The notes under the pieces were generated by a model. It made no database searches, was not told the origin of the DNA, and was given only the letters and a program-made list of their open reading frames with translations. Source: a virus. From it: a DNA stretch of 24,702 bases. The stretch covers positions 1 through 24,702 of the IMG/VR virus record IMGVR_UViG_3300032073_000235. One strand, written 5' to 3'. The position numbers and the translations under genes were made by a program. Positions 1 to 6,880 of the stretch are shown here, in pieces. The number at the start of each line of letters is the position of its first letter. The stretch's first letter is position 1.

Positions 1-479
1 CGCCGCAACCGCCAATACCTAACCACATAGTAAGGCGCTCCCACTGTGCCTCGGTCAGGAATAGGCCACACCGTAATGGTAGGTTGGTCACGTAGCCTAT
101 CTACCCAACACTGAATAGGTCTACCTTGGGTAAGTTTATTAGGGATAGAAGCGTAATTGTCTACACTGATTCGGGAAAGATTTAAGTCAGTCTGTAACGT
201 AGTACTACCTTCATTAGTACGGATAACTTGTTCAAGTAAATCAATGGTATCCGCAGGGAGGTTATAAGTAGCAGTGCCTTGCCCAAGGTTTACAAACCCT
301 TCATCAATCGTCCACATATTAACACCACGATTAGCCCACTCTATAGTAAGCAAGTTCATAGAGCGTCTAGCAGTTTTTAAATCGTAACCGGAGTGAAGCT
401 CACGCCCAGCACGTTCAAAAGCTTCTTCAGCAACTTCTGTGAAGTCCATCGTAAATGCTGTAGTTCCAGATGTAGCCAT
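1..479 (-). CDS. Putative tail/head-tail adaptor protein, N-terminal part (cut by window edge)
   Basis: An open reading frame starts at ATG 479 and runs without a stop off the left edge, giving 159 residues of an incomplete protein. It begins MATSGTTAFTMDFTEVAEEA and continues with a segment that includes ARRSMNLLTIEWANRG. From memory, this pattern (helical start, then a 'LN.LL.EWANRG.N.WT' stretch) is shared by many phage tail-accessory or adaptor proteins with a role like P22 gp4/gp10 or T7 gp11, but I cannot confirm the family. The start overlaps the stop of the 92-aa basic gene by one base (TAATG), so translation is probably coupled. It is the last gene visible of the leftward virion module, which fits a tail or connector role. 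The function is inferred from position and weak sequence resemblance. Confidence 0.6.
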   Translation of the reverse strand, partial: MATSGTTAFTMDFTEVAEEAFERAGRELHSGYDLKTARRSMNLLTIEWANRGVNMWTIDEGFVNLGQGTATYNLPADTIDLLEQVIRTNEGSTTLQTDLNLSRISVDNYASIPNKLTQGRPIQCWVDRLRDQPTITVWPIPDRGTVGAPYYVVRYWRLR

Positions 480-757
480 TATTTCTTCTTCCTTTTCAAA
501 GCTTTAACTCGCCTTGGTTTACCTGCTGGTTGGCCCAAACGTTTCTTTTGCGTTATACGAGACTTCTTTTCTGCCGCTGTCATTTCCTTTGACGTTTTAG
601 GTGTTTTACTTGACACCCTTTTAGTAGGTCTACAATAAGGCGTTCCTCGCTTATCCCCTTTCTTACGTCCACAGGCTTTGCCTGTCTTTACGTCTTTCCA
701 ATCTTCTTTGAACCAACGTTTTAGCGCGGCTCCTTTTTCTGTTTTACGAACGGCCAC
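479..757 (-). CDS. Small very basic protein, DUF5872-like
   Basis: The product has 92 aa and is extremely rich in Lys and Arg. It starts at GTG 757 (the codon is GTG, not ATG), preceded by a purine-rich AGGAAGAAGAAAG stretch that can serve as ribosome binding site. The first half has FKEDWKDV, then CGRKKGDKRGTPYCRP with two cysteines, then a Lys-rich tail that includes KRLGQPAGKPRRVKALKRKKK-like sequence. This matches my recollection of the DUF5872 family of short basic proteins in marine phages and some large viruses; no function is known to me. It overlaps the end of the upstream 67-aa gene by 14 bp and the start of the next gene by 1 bp. The charge and the virion-module setting suggest nucleic-acid binding or a minor virion component; that is inference. 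Confidence 0.75.
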   Translation of the reverse strand: MAVRKTEKGAALKRWFKEDWKDVKTGKACGRKKGDKRGTPYCRPTKRVSSKTPKTSKEMTAAEKKSRITQKKRLGQPAGKPRRVKALKRKKK

Positions 758-947
758 TAGCTTTCTTCTTCCTGCACTTGGCTATAGCCCCTGACGCATA
801 CGCAGAAGGAAAAACTTTGTATTGTTTCTTAACCTTCCGATAACAAGCATCTTTAACAGAACCACCTTTTTTAAGGGCGGTTATTTTTCTAGTATTGCGG
901 GGCATTTTAGAAGCGTCCATCATTCCCATACCCCTACACTTCATCAT
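744..947 (-). CDS. Small basic Cys/Lys-rich protein (67 aa)
   Basis: The chosen start is ATG 947 (a second ATG follows at 944), with GAGGT a few bases upstream, giving 67 aa beginning MMKCRGMGMMDASKMPRN. A longer frame is open to a TTG at 1070, but its extra 41 residues lie over a separate small gene (958-1074) in another frame, so the shorter form is preferred. The C-terminal half (DACYRKVKKQYKVFPSAYAS, then GAIAKCRKKK) is a pattern I recall in many marine phage proteins: a Cys, a basic helix, 'PSAYASGA' and a second Cys followed by Lys. Function is unknown. It is one of several consecutive basic proteins here, all highly charged and with paired cysteines. Confidence 0.7.
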   Translation of the reverse strand: MMKCRGMGMMDASKMPRNTRKITALKKGGSVKDACYRKVKKQYKVFPSAYASGAIAKCRKKKASGRS

Positions 948-957
948 ACCAACTACC

Positions 958-1074
958 TCACTTAGCTTTTTTCTTTGATACCTTTTTAGCCGCAGGTTTC
1001 GTAGGCTCTGCTTTAGGTTTTGCTTTAGGGGCAGGTGTTTCGCCCGGATCAGGTCTGCCAAATAAGCCAACCAT
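958..1074 (-). CDS. Very small Pro/Lys-rich protein (38 aa)
   Basis: An ATG at 1074 is preceded by a strong ribosome binding site (AAGGAG, then ATACACT) and opens a 38-codon frame ending in TGA at 958. The product begins MVGLFGRPDPGETPAPKAKP and ends in a Lys-rich tail (KKVSKKKAK). It has no recognisable domain: a short hydrophobic start, a Pro/Ala linker and a basic end. The good Shine-Dalgarno sequence, the tight fit between the 203-aa gene (ending at 1101) and the 67-aa gene (starting at 947), and the composition matching its neighbours support it as real. It is too short for most gene finders. Function is unknown. Confidence 0.6.
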   Translation of the reverse strand: MVGLFGRPDPGETPAPKAKPKAEPTKPAAKKVSKKKAK

Positions 1075-1100
1075 AGTGTATCTCCTTACATATCAATTAG

Positions 1101-1712
1101 TTAAACCATACCACCGCGTGTAAATCCACGCTGCAAAATTGGGCCATCTCCGCGTCTAGCAGCTTTTTTACCTACCTTACCGCCTTTTGCCATCATAGTA
1201 GAAGCGCCAGAATACGCGCCTCTACCCATAGACTTTTCCATGCCTTTGCTTTCGTTTCTACGAGAAGCCATGCTTTGGGACTTCTTGCCATTCCTAGCCC
1301 CCATAGACTCATCTAAGCGGTCGTTGTATCCCTGCTTTTTAACTTTACCACCAGCAGCCATACCGCCTAACTTGTTCTTTTCAAAGTCTTTTTCTCTGTT
1401 TATACGTCTTCGTTCAGCATCAGTATTACTACCTGTTCTGTTACGAATCCTGTAATCTTCATCATCTAAGTTACGAATAACTCTTTTATCATGTGCTCTA
1501 CCACCCCCAGCATACTTTTTAACTGCTTTACCGGGTTTCTTTTTGCTACTATTAAAATAACTAGGCATACCGCCCTCCTTAAAAGTTTTACCTTTGTCCG
1601 CTTTCGCAAACTCTTTACCCACACTTTGTGGGACTCCTGCTTTCTTAGCAAACTTAGGGCTGTTAGCCACTGCCGCCATAAATTTAGCTTGTTTCTTCGT
1701 TTTACTGGGCAT
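1101..1712 (-). CDS. Basic Gly/Lys/Arg-rich phage protein (203 aa)
   Basis: The ATG at 1712 overlaps the stop of the upstream gene as TAATG and gives 203 aa. An in-frame GTG at 1724 would add four residues but lies inside the upstream gene. The N-terminal 45 residues (MPSKTKKQAKFMAAVANSPK, then FAKKAGVPQSVGKEF) resemble a short domain I recall as common in phage proteins. The remainder is low-complexity, with repeated basic and glycine clusters such as MAAGGKVKKQ, MMAKGGKVGKKAARRG and RGFTRGG. The protein is probably largely disordered and strongly positively charged. No enzyme motif is visible. Its place among virion genes suggests an internal or minor virion protein, or DNA condensation; that is inference from charge and position. 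Confidence 0.75.
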   Translation of the reverse strand: MPSKTKKQAKFMAAVANSPKFAKKAGVPQSVGKEFAKADKGKTFKEGGMPSYFNSSKKKPGKAVKKYAGGGRAHDKRVIRNLDDEDYRIRNRTGSNTDAERRRINREKDFEKNKLGGMAAGGKVKKQGYNDRLDESMGARNGKKSQSMASRRNESKGMEKSMGRGAYSGASTMMAKGGKVGKKAARRGDGPILQRGFTRGGMV

Positions 1713-2008
1713 TAACACTTCCACCGTTTTCTGGCTTGACGCAGCCTAGAATTAGGGTCTTTAGCTGCTTTGGGAAATTTTTTCATCTGACCAGCAGAAC
1801 GGGCGCAGAACGACTTACGCCGCTTTGCATCTTTACTGCCTTTCTTTACTGTACCAGTAACGGCTGTCTTGAGTTTAGAGCCGGGGTTGTCCCTACGATA
1901 TTTAGCCACACCCTTCTTGGTCATACCTGCGCCAGATTTAGTCGGACGCTTCTGACCACCTTTAATGGTGTGGCCTTTCATAGTTCCCTTTTTCTTAGAC
2001 GCTGGCAT
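1712..2008 (-). CDS. Small basic Cys-containing protein, DUF6321-like
   Basis: The product has 98 aa, starts at ATG 2008 and overlaps the end of the upstream 139-aa gene by 14 bp. It begins MPASKKKGTMKGHTIKGGQK and has the segment GVAKYRRDNPGSKLKTAVTG, followed by KGSKDAKRRKSFCARSAGQM and a C-terminal 'NSRLRQARKRWKC'. I recall this 'KYRR.NPGSKL...KRRKSFCAR...RL..RKW.C' pattern as DUF6321, seen in phages and environmental viral sequences, with no known function. Charge is strongly positive and two cysteines are placed near the end. The gene is translationally coupled to the next one by TAATG. Confidence 0.75.
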   Translation of the reverse strand: MPASKKKGTMKGHTIKGGQKRPTKSGAGMTKKGVAKYRRDNPGSKLKTAVTGTVKKGSKDAKRRKSFCARSAGQMKKFPKAAKDPNSRLRQARKRWKC

Positions 2009-2414
2009 ACAACTTAGTTACCGTAACAATAAAAGAGTACGTATCTCCTCCTGTTGGGCTTACTGTAGTCGCTACAATATCACCTGTGTTACCTGCTGTT
2101 CCGAAAATTCCGGGGTTAGGAATACCAAAGTCAGTAAAGTCATACTGCTCTGTCCAATCCGCTGGAAGAGTAAAGATAGGAACATCGGTGGTAGCATCAA
2201 ATGCCAAGGTAACAGCCACGCCTGTACTTGCATAAGTAACCGCTTGTACAGTAGCCGCTGTACAAGCTTGCCCAGTAACAGGATCGGCAGAAAGAGCAGA
2301 CACATCAACTATTACAGAAGTAACAACGTCAGTATTACCTACCGCTACATTGCCTCTAATAATAGCTGTGCGACCGCCATCCTGTATGATTTGCGTCGTT
2401 AATGTATCAGCCAT
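1995..2414 (-). CDS. Putative beta-rich virion structural protein (139 aa)
   Basis: The product has 139 aa starting MADTLTTQIIQDGGRTAIIR. It is rich in Thr, Val, Ala and Asp with alternating hydrophobic residues, as expected for a beta-sandwich. I recall 'MADT..TQ...DG.R.A..' proteins beside capsid genes in marine phages, but no function has been assigned to my knowledge. It has no signal peptide or membrane segment. It follows the 200-aa virion candidate by 22 bp (ribosome binding site GGGAGTAAC upstream) and precedes the basic gene cluster. A decoration or tail-component role is the most likely; that is inference. Confidence 0.7.
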   Translation of the reverse strand: MADTLTTQIIQDGGRTAIIRGNVAVGNTDVVTSVIVDVSALSADPVTGQACTAATVQAVTYASTGVAVTLAFDATTDVPIFTLPADWTEQYDFTDFGIPNPGIFGTAGNTGDIVATTVSPTGGDTYSFIVTVTKLYASV

Positions 2415-2436
2415 AAGTTACTCCCTATAGTTTATA

Positions 2437-3039
2437 TTAAGCACTAAATGGAGTAGCACCAGCACCGCCGCCAGCGCCAAAACATACCGCTTCTACGTAC
2501 CACGTATTCGCAGCAACAATAGTACACTTGATAATACTGTCTATGTCACCGCCAGTAGTACCGCCATTCCAAGTGAAGGTAGTATCATTTGGTGTAGCTA
2601 GAAACGTCTTAGTAAGCCCTGCTGAATCTACAGACATTGCGTATCCAGTAAACACATCAGCCCCAGAAGGCTTAATGACTAAGTTGTTAGCAAGGTCAAA
2701 CGCGCTAATAACAATAATCTGAGCACCTAGTTGGTTCTGTTGGTCAGGGGCAGTTGGATCAGTGGCGGGAGTAGTGCTTGAAGGCACAGTATCCAGTATA
2801 GCGGGAAGTGTTAGCTGTCCTGCACCACCTGCATTGTTTGAACCGTAGACATTAATAACCCCTGCATTGCCCGGAGTTATAGCCCCAGTGGGGTTACCCG
2901 CCGCATTTACTGTAGGAGTAGGGAAAATAGAAAGAGCTAACGTAGCGTTGTCAGCAGTGATTGTTTGTGCCGCTCCCGGCCCAGCGGAAACAAAACCGTT
3001 GAGTGACCGGACAGGCCCAGAAAAAGTAGTTCTAGCCAT
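2437..3039 (-). CDS. Putative virion structural protein (200 aa, Gly/Ala/Thr-rich)
   Basis: The product has 200 aa and starts MARTTFSGPVRSLNGFVSAG; the ATG at 3039 is preceded by AGAGGAA. The composition (Gly, Ala, Thr, Asn, Pro) and the C-terminal glycine run FGAGGGAGATPFSA suggest an extended beta-rich surface or fibre-like protein; similar starts (MARTTFSGPV) occur in phage structural proteins I recall. No catalytic motif is seen. It is the first gene after the terminator behind the major capsid gene, so it is probably expressed from read-through or from a promoter in the 3040-3140 leader, which also holds inverted repeats. Confidence 0.7.
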   Translation of the reverse strand: MARTTFSGPVRSLNGFVSAGPGAAQTITADNATLALSIFPTPTVNAAGNPTGAITPGNAGVINVYGSNNAGGAGQLTLPAILDTVPSSTTPATDPTAPDQQNQLGAQIIVISAFDLANNLVIKPSGADVFTGYAMSVDSAGLTKTFLATPNDTTFTWNGGTTGGDIDSIIKCTIVAANTWYVEAVCFGAGGGAGATPFSA

Positions 3040-3060
3040 TATAAATTCCTCTCATGCGAG

Positions 3061-3142
3061 TTGGGGTATATCTGTCTGCATGAAGTCAGTCGGGCGCTGT
3101 CAGATATACGGGTTAATCCCGATTGCAGAAAGTGTACCCCAA
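3061..3142 (-). ncRNA. Possible structured RNA leader with competing or pseudoknotted stems
   Basis: The 168 bases between two virion genes carry several perfect inverted repeats. Stem A pairs 3061-3068 (TTGGGGTA) with 3135-3142 (TACCCCAA). Stem B pairs 3067-3074 (TATATCTG) with 3101-3108 (CAGATATA). Stem C pairs 3075-3080 (TCTGCA) with 3124-3129 (TGCAGA). A small hairpin CGGG-TTAAT-CCCG lies at 3109-3121. Stems B and C cross each other, so they either form a pseudoknot or are alternatives, and A and B share two bases. In the leftward transcript this lies just past the capsid terminator and upstream of the 200-aa virion gene. A cis-regulatory RNA or small RNA is inferred; the pairing itself is visible. 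Confidence 0.4.
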
Positions 3143-3167
3143 TAAAAAACCCCGCACAAGGCGGGGT
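3143..3167 (-). terminator. Intrinsic terminator after the major capsid gene
   Basis: A 7-bp G/C-rich stem (ACCCCGC at 3149-3155 with GCGGGGT at 3161-3167, 5-base loop) is followed on the minus strand by a run of T (complement of the A-run 3144-3149). This orientation fits leftward transcription ending 40-65 bases past the stop codon of the capsid gene. Confidence 0.85.
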
Positions 3168-3207
3168 CAAAATCATTCGTACATCTTATTATGATTTTAA
3201 GGAGGAG

Positions 3208-4119
3208 CTATGTAGCACCGGGCGAACCGTACACGCCAAGTGGGTCAGATACGCCGAAGCTGTATCGCTCACGAGCCTTGTAACGGCTGTTGCCTGTATC
3301 GAAATCAGCATCCATAGATGTAGACATCGGTGTACGGACAAAGTGCTTAAGTCCATTTGGAACGTCGGTCATCAAGAACCATGCGTTGCCATCAGTCAGA
3401 TAGTTATTAACTGTATAACCCTCTGGGACTGAGCCATTGTTACGCATTGCGTTGATGTCGTTGTCAGCAGTGCTCACTCTAAGCTCGGAATCCATCAAGC
3501 GTGTAGCAACGAATTGCAACGCAGGAGGAATAACAAGCTTACGAGGTTTAGCTGCAATCAACAGGCCACGCTCATCAGTCCAAGCTGCTATTGAAATAAT
3601 CGCTGCTTCCAAGGAAGTTTCGTTTAAATCAACGCCAGTAGCTGGAGTATTCGCGTTAGTTCCACCCGAAACTAATGGATGTGCGGTCGAGAATAAAACC
3701 TGACCGTCTCCATAAGTAGGCCCACCAGCAAAACCAGTGTTGAGTATGGTCGCACCTTTAACTTGCTTGGTGTAAGCCATTGCTCTAGCTAGTGCTTTCG
3801 TATAACGCGCTGAAAGCGAATCGTATAGGTTATCCTCAATAGCTTCTTCAGTTATTGAAAATCCCATAGCAATCGTTTCATTTACGTAACGAGCTGTGTA
3901 GGTTTCTTGGGCATTGTCATACTGAATAGCTGAACCTTCGTTCTTAACAGGTGCAGCGCCAAAGCCTGACAATTTTACTTCTTCTTCAAAGGAACGGTCA
4001 GAAGTCTCTGTCTCAAAGATTTCTTTAGTTTCCTCACCGTATCGTGCGTACTCAAGGCCAAACAGGGCATTTAGACCCGGTAATAGTTCCTTGAGGAGTT
4101 GCGCTCTTGAAATAGCCAT
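3208..4119 (-). CDS. Major capsid protein
   Basis: The product has 303 aa beginning MAISRAQLLKELLPGLNALF, then GLEYARYGEETKEIFETETS with DRSFEEEV soon after. These features (the 'LKELLPGLNALFGLEY' start, the 'TSDRSFEEEV' stretch, then 'AYTKQVKGATILN' and the 'FLMTDVPNGLKHFVRTPM' region) are typical of major head proteins of marine phages as I recall them, which have the HK97 fold. It would form the icosahedral shell. Its context is strong: decoration-like protein and scaffold immediately upstream in transcription order, and a strong intrinsic terminator directly downstream, which would give a defined, abundant transcript. The ribosome binding site is AAGGAGATTGAC just before ATG 4119. Confidence 0.9.
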   Translation of the reverse strand: MAISRAQLLKELLPGLNALFGLEYARYGEETKEIFETETSDRSFEEEVKLSGFGAAPVKNEGSAIQYDNAQETYTARYVNETIAMGFSITEEAIEDNLYDSLSARYTKALARAMAYTKQVKGATILNTGFAGGPTYGDGQVLFSTAHPLVSGGTNANTPATGVDLNETSLEAAIISIAAWTDERGLLIAAKPRKLVIPPALQFVATRLMDSELRVSTADNDINAMRNNGSVPEGYTVNNYLTDGNAWFLMTDVPNGLKHFVRTPMSTSMDADFDTGNSRYKARERYSFGVSDPLGVYGSPGAT

Positions 4120-4131
4120 CTGTCAATCTCC

Positions 4132-4737
4132 TTAAGCTGTACCGGTGCTGTTGGTGTATGAGTGCGATCCGGGGTTAAATTTAACCACCACATCAGTGAA
4201 CGCATCACCTACTTCACTGCCCGGAGCATCGATAAAATCAATAACTCTGAAAGCAATACCCGTAGTAGCTGCGGTAGTTGCGTCTAATGCTACATTAGAA
4301 TTACCTGTAGCTGTACTTCCAGTGGCAGTAGATTGAACTGCCGCTAACGGTGCATTCATACCCAGTGTAGCTTGGGCCATTGCTCCATCAGCTTGTACTT
4401 GGAAGGCAACATCTGGGTCATCAACGATGAATGCTAACGCATCAGAAGCCACTGTGCCGGTAGGCCAGTACTGACGGTTAACAAAACCTAGTGTCGCATC
4501 TGTATAAGAACAACCCATAAACACACCAATAGTACCGGCGGGGAATGGATCAGCGGCGGAACCTATATCCGTACACAGTTCAATAGTACCTGCAGCATTA
4601 ATTACGACAATTGAGCCATAAAAAATATTAGTACCATAACCGGACGCAATAGGAAGTTTGCGAGTGGCCCCTGCATAAGGGAGTCCGCTCACCTCGTTTA
4701 TAGGCCGTAGCCCATAAGGGGTAGCTGTAGTAGCCAT
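4132..4737 (-). CDS. Putative head decoration/capsid stabilising protein
   Basis: The product has 201 aa beginning MATTATPYGLRPINEVSGLP. It contains 'ASGYGTNIFYGS', 'GVFMGCSYTD', 'RQYWPTGT' and 'AFIVDDPDVAFQVQADG' segments, which I recall from a protein family encoded next to the major capsid gene in many phages and usually annotated as decoration or hypothetical structural protein. The composition suggests a beta-rich fold without catalytic residues. It lies 12 bp upstream of the capsid gene in the same transcript with AGGAGATATA before ATG 4737. Its role in stabilising capsomers is inferred from position. Confidence 0.75.
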   Translation of the reverse strand: MATTATPYGLRPINEVSGLPYAGATRKLPIASGYGTNIFYGSIVVINAAGTIELCTDIGSAADPFPAGTIGVFMGCSYTDATLGFVNRQYWPTGTVASDALAFIVDDPDVAFQVQADGAMAQATLGMNAPLAAVQSTATGSTATGNSNVALDATTAATTGIAFRVIDFIDAPGSEVGDAFTDVVVKFNPGSHSYTNSTGTA

Positions 4738-4750
4738 CTATATCTCCTAA

Positions 4751-5197
4751 TTATCCTTTACCGAAAGTAACCTTAGAAGTCCGTTCATTAAACATAGGCA
4801 TTCTAGGGTCAGACTCTCGCATTAAATTATTGTCTACAGAACGTATTTGCGCTTCATTAGTTTCTTTATAATGAGCACTGCGTTCCTCAACAAGTTCTTT
4901 TGGAGCTTTGCAAAGCATTAGACCGCCCATAACAATATTGTCTTTAAAGCGATCATTCTCAATACTCACCAAATGAATCTCAGGGTGGTCTGAGGCTTTA
5001 CACGGCTCCCAACCTTCTCGTAGCTTAGAAGAAACGTTGGTTGGATCAGCTTGACCGTTTGTAGCAACGCGAACCCAATGAAAAGTGTAACCATCTTGCG
5101 GGGTAGGATCAGGTAGAAGCTCTGGCCTTTTCCACGCAGGTTTACGGACTTTCTTTTCTTTGGTATCTAGTTCTCTGTCTAATCTGTTCTCAGCCAT
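4751..5197 (-). CDS. Conserved phage protein between scaffold and decoration genes (148 aa)
   Basis: The product has 148 aa, starts MAENRLDRELDTKEKKVRKP and is charged throughout, with a central ordered-looking part (GYTFHWVRVATNGQADPTNV, then REGWEPCKASDHPE). I recall similar proteins in head modules of marine phages without assigned function. It starts at ATG 5197 with AAGAGGAAATACAA upstream and overlaps the end of the scaffold gene by 8 bp, so translation is probably coupled to it. A head-morphogenesis role is suggested only by location. Confidence 0.7.
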   Translation of the reverse strand: MAENRLDRELDTKEKKVRKPAWKRPELLPDPTPQDGYTFHWVRVATNGQADPTNVSSKLREGWEPCKASDHPEIHLVSIENDRFKDNIVMGGLMLCKAPKELVEERSAHYKETNEAQIRSVDNNLMRESDPRMPMFNERTSKVTFGKG

Positions 5198-6269
5198 TTG
5201 TATTTCCTCTTAAATCTGCAACCTGTTGGGCGTAATCTTCCAGCGGTACTCCAAGACGTTTCGCTAAAGCAACTTGTGTCTGCGATAATGTAACCTTATT
5301 AGGTTTCGTGCTCCGCGTAGCGGGTGCAACCACATTGCTCGATTTTTTCTTGGGTGTTTCCGGTTCATCTTCTATCCCCTCATCAAATTCAGCGGGGAAC
5401 ACTTCACGCATCCGAGAATTAATCTTCTCGTAGTATTCATCAGATTGAGGACTTACACCCTCATTAACTAATTTTGTATGCAACCCATAAGCTAACGCTG
5501 TCATCTCTGGATTGCCTTCTGGCCCGTTTCCGAACCATGTATTATTATCGGCCCATGCTTCAGCTTTTTCATCACGTTCAAATTGCTGCGGCTCCGGGGA
5601 CGCAAGTTCTTGTGATTGAACAGTATTTTGTTGTGGTTGTAAAGCTTGAGTTTGTTTAGGTTTTAAACTATTTACTTTATCTGCTCGTATTTGTGCTTGG
5701 TTTAACTGCTGTTGTGCCTCAATAAGTTTGTCAGTTTCCCCGTTATCATGTGCTTGTTTAAGGCTTTGTTGGGCTACAGCAAGCTCAGACTCAACTTGTT
5801 TTTTAGCAGATTGAATTAAAGCGTTATGATTTTGATCCCCTGTAGCCTTTAGCTGTTGGTTTTCTTCCATAAGCTTTTGAGCATACAGTATGGCTTCTTC
5901 TTTTTGGCGTAACGCTTGTTCTTTAACCCTACGCTCATCGTGGTAGCCTTTACTAAAGTGCTGTATACGCTTCTTAACTTTTTCTGAATAATTTTCTAAC
6001 TCATCGTCGGTTACTTCTTCTGGCGGCTTAGAAGGTTTACGCCCCCTATCCGCTTCAGGGGTATCATCAACTACCTCTACTTCTATATTTTTATCTTCTA
6101 CTACTTTTACTTCTGTGGGTTCTTTCTTAGGTGTCTGCATGACTTCACGCCCTACAGCACCCTCCACTTCTATCTCGGAAGTTTCCTCTGGGGTATTGAC
6201 TTCGATCTCAGCCGCAGCATCTATCTTGTCAGGATCAGGGAACTCGTATTCTACTTTCTGGATAGGCAT
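5190..6269 (-). CDS. Capsid assembly scaffolding protein
   Basis: The product has 359 aa and is very acidic at the N-terminus, with long Glu/Gln/Lys-rich helices: roughly residues 90-205 look like continuous coiled coil (QALRQKEEAILYAQKLMEEN, then AQQSLKQAHDNGETDKLIEA). The C-terminal region is shorter and basic (PKKKSSNVVAPATRSTKPNK, ending in a helical 'VALAKRLGVPLEDYAQQVADLRG'), as expected for the part of a scaffold that contacts the capsid protein. No enzymatic motif is seen. Size, composition and position between portal and capsid genes fit a scaffolding protein that templates procapsid assembly and then leaves. The start ATG 6269 has AAGGAGTAACTT upstream. Confidence 0.85.
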   Translation of the reverse strand: MPIQKVEYEFPDPDKIDAAAEIEVNTPEETSEIEVEGAVGREVMQTPKKEPTEVKVVEDKNIEVEVVDDTPEADRGRKPSKPPEEVTDDELENYSEKVKKRIQHFSKGYHDERRVKEQALRQKEEAILYAQKLMEENQQLKATGDQNHNALIQSAKKQVESELAVAQQSLKQAHDNGETDKLIEAQQQLNQAQIRADKVNSLKPKQTQALQPQQNTVQSQELASPEPQQFERDEKAEAWADNNTWFGNGPEGNPEMTALAYGLHTKLVNEGVSPQSDEYYEKINSRMREVFPAEFDEGIEDEPETPKKKSSNVVAPATRSTKPNKVTLSQTQVALAKRLGVPLEDYAQQVADLRGNTNG

Positions 6270-6279
6270 AAGTTACTCC

Positions 6280-6690
6280 TTAGTTTGCGCGAGATATTAC
6301 ACTCGGATCATCAACGACAGCTTCAATAGAATCATCATTCATCAGACGATACTCTTGTTTGCCAACTTTAAAACGTGTGCCGGTATTAGCCCGAAACATT
6401 ACATAGTCACCTTGTTTACACCAAGGGCCAGTAGGGAATCGTTCTTTATCCGCATACGCTTGCTCCCCCATGTCCAGCACCAGCCCTATCGTAGACAGGA
6501 TGTACTCTTCATGGAGTGTCTTTGCAGCTTTAGCTATTCCACCCGCAAAAGTTTCTTCTACGTTAGGTAGCGCAATAAGTACTCTGTATCCCACAGGCTT
6601 GGGGATAAGGGCATCTAAGTCTTTCTGTGCTGCATCTTCCTCTTCTATCTTTTCTTGGCGTTTCATTTCTAACGCTGTCATTTCAGTCAT
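6280..6690 (-). CDS. Phage-encoded GroES-like co-chaperonin
   Basis: From ATG 6690 the product has 136 aa. Residues 1-28 are a charged helix; residues 29-125 match the GroES/Cpn10 fold: 'PKPVGYRVLIALP' as first strand, 'EETFAGGIAKA' at the position of the GroEL-binding mobile loop, 'STIGLVLDMGEQAY', then 'CKQGDYVMFR' and 'YRLMNDDSIEAVV' at the end of the barrel. The role would be capping GroEL during folding of phage proteins such as the capsid subunit. No GroEL gene is seen here, so host GroEL is the expected partner. An upstream ATG at 6723 would add 11 residues, but 6690 gives an 8-bp overlap (ATGACTGA) with the preceding gene and is preferred. The N-terminal extension is unlike bacterial GroES. 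Confidence 0.85.
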   Translation of the reverse strand: MTEMTALEMKRQEKIEEEDAAQKDLDALIPKPVGYRVLIALPNVEETFAGGIAKAAKTLHEEYILSTIGLVLDMGEQAYADKERFPTGPWCKQGDYVMFRANTGTRFKVGKQEYRLMNDDSIEAVVDDPSVISRAN

Positions 6691-6880
6691 GTTGGTTTTC
6701 CATATGGATACGCGAGAGGTCATTTATTTCTCGTAATGCGGTGTCCAGACCCCGAAGCACACCACACACTTCTCTATAAGCGGCGTAGTCTTTAGCTCCA
6801 CCGGATTGTATAAAGTCTTCGCTAGACCGTTTCTGGTCTGTAATTTTTTCTACTAATACTTCAAAGACAGTTTTAGCCAC
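6683..6880 (-). CDS. Small conserved phage protein (65 aa)
   Basis: It starts at GTG 6880, overlapping the stop of the preceding gene by one base (TAGTG). The product has 65 aa and is helical and charged, with 'GGAKDYAAYREVCGVLRGLD' in the centre followed by 'TALREINDL'. I recall short proteins with 'AKDYAEYR...G...GL..A..EI.DL' near portal or scaffold genes in many podoviruses and siphoviruses, without known function. It ends within the start of the GroES-like gene. It is a likely morphogenesis accessory factor by position only. Confidence 0.7.
   Translation of the reverse strand: MAKTVFEVLVEKITDQKRSSEDFIQSGGAKDYAAYREVCGVLRGLDTALREINDLSRIHMENQHD

Noticed and set aside
393-638. 81-aa plus-strand frame opposite the start of the tail protein and the basic gene
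   Set aside because: It is antisense to two coupled genes, has no ribosome binding site, and its composition is that of a reverse-frame shadow (Phe/Ser/Cys-rich).
744-1070. Single 108-aa protein from TTG 1070
   Set aside because: The first 41 residues overlap a separate 38-aa gene at 958-1074 that has a strong AAGGAG site; the 67-aa form from ATG 947 also has its own GAGGT site and holds all the conserved-looking sequence.
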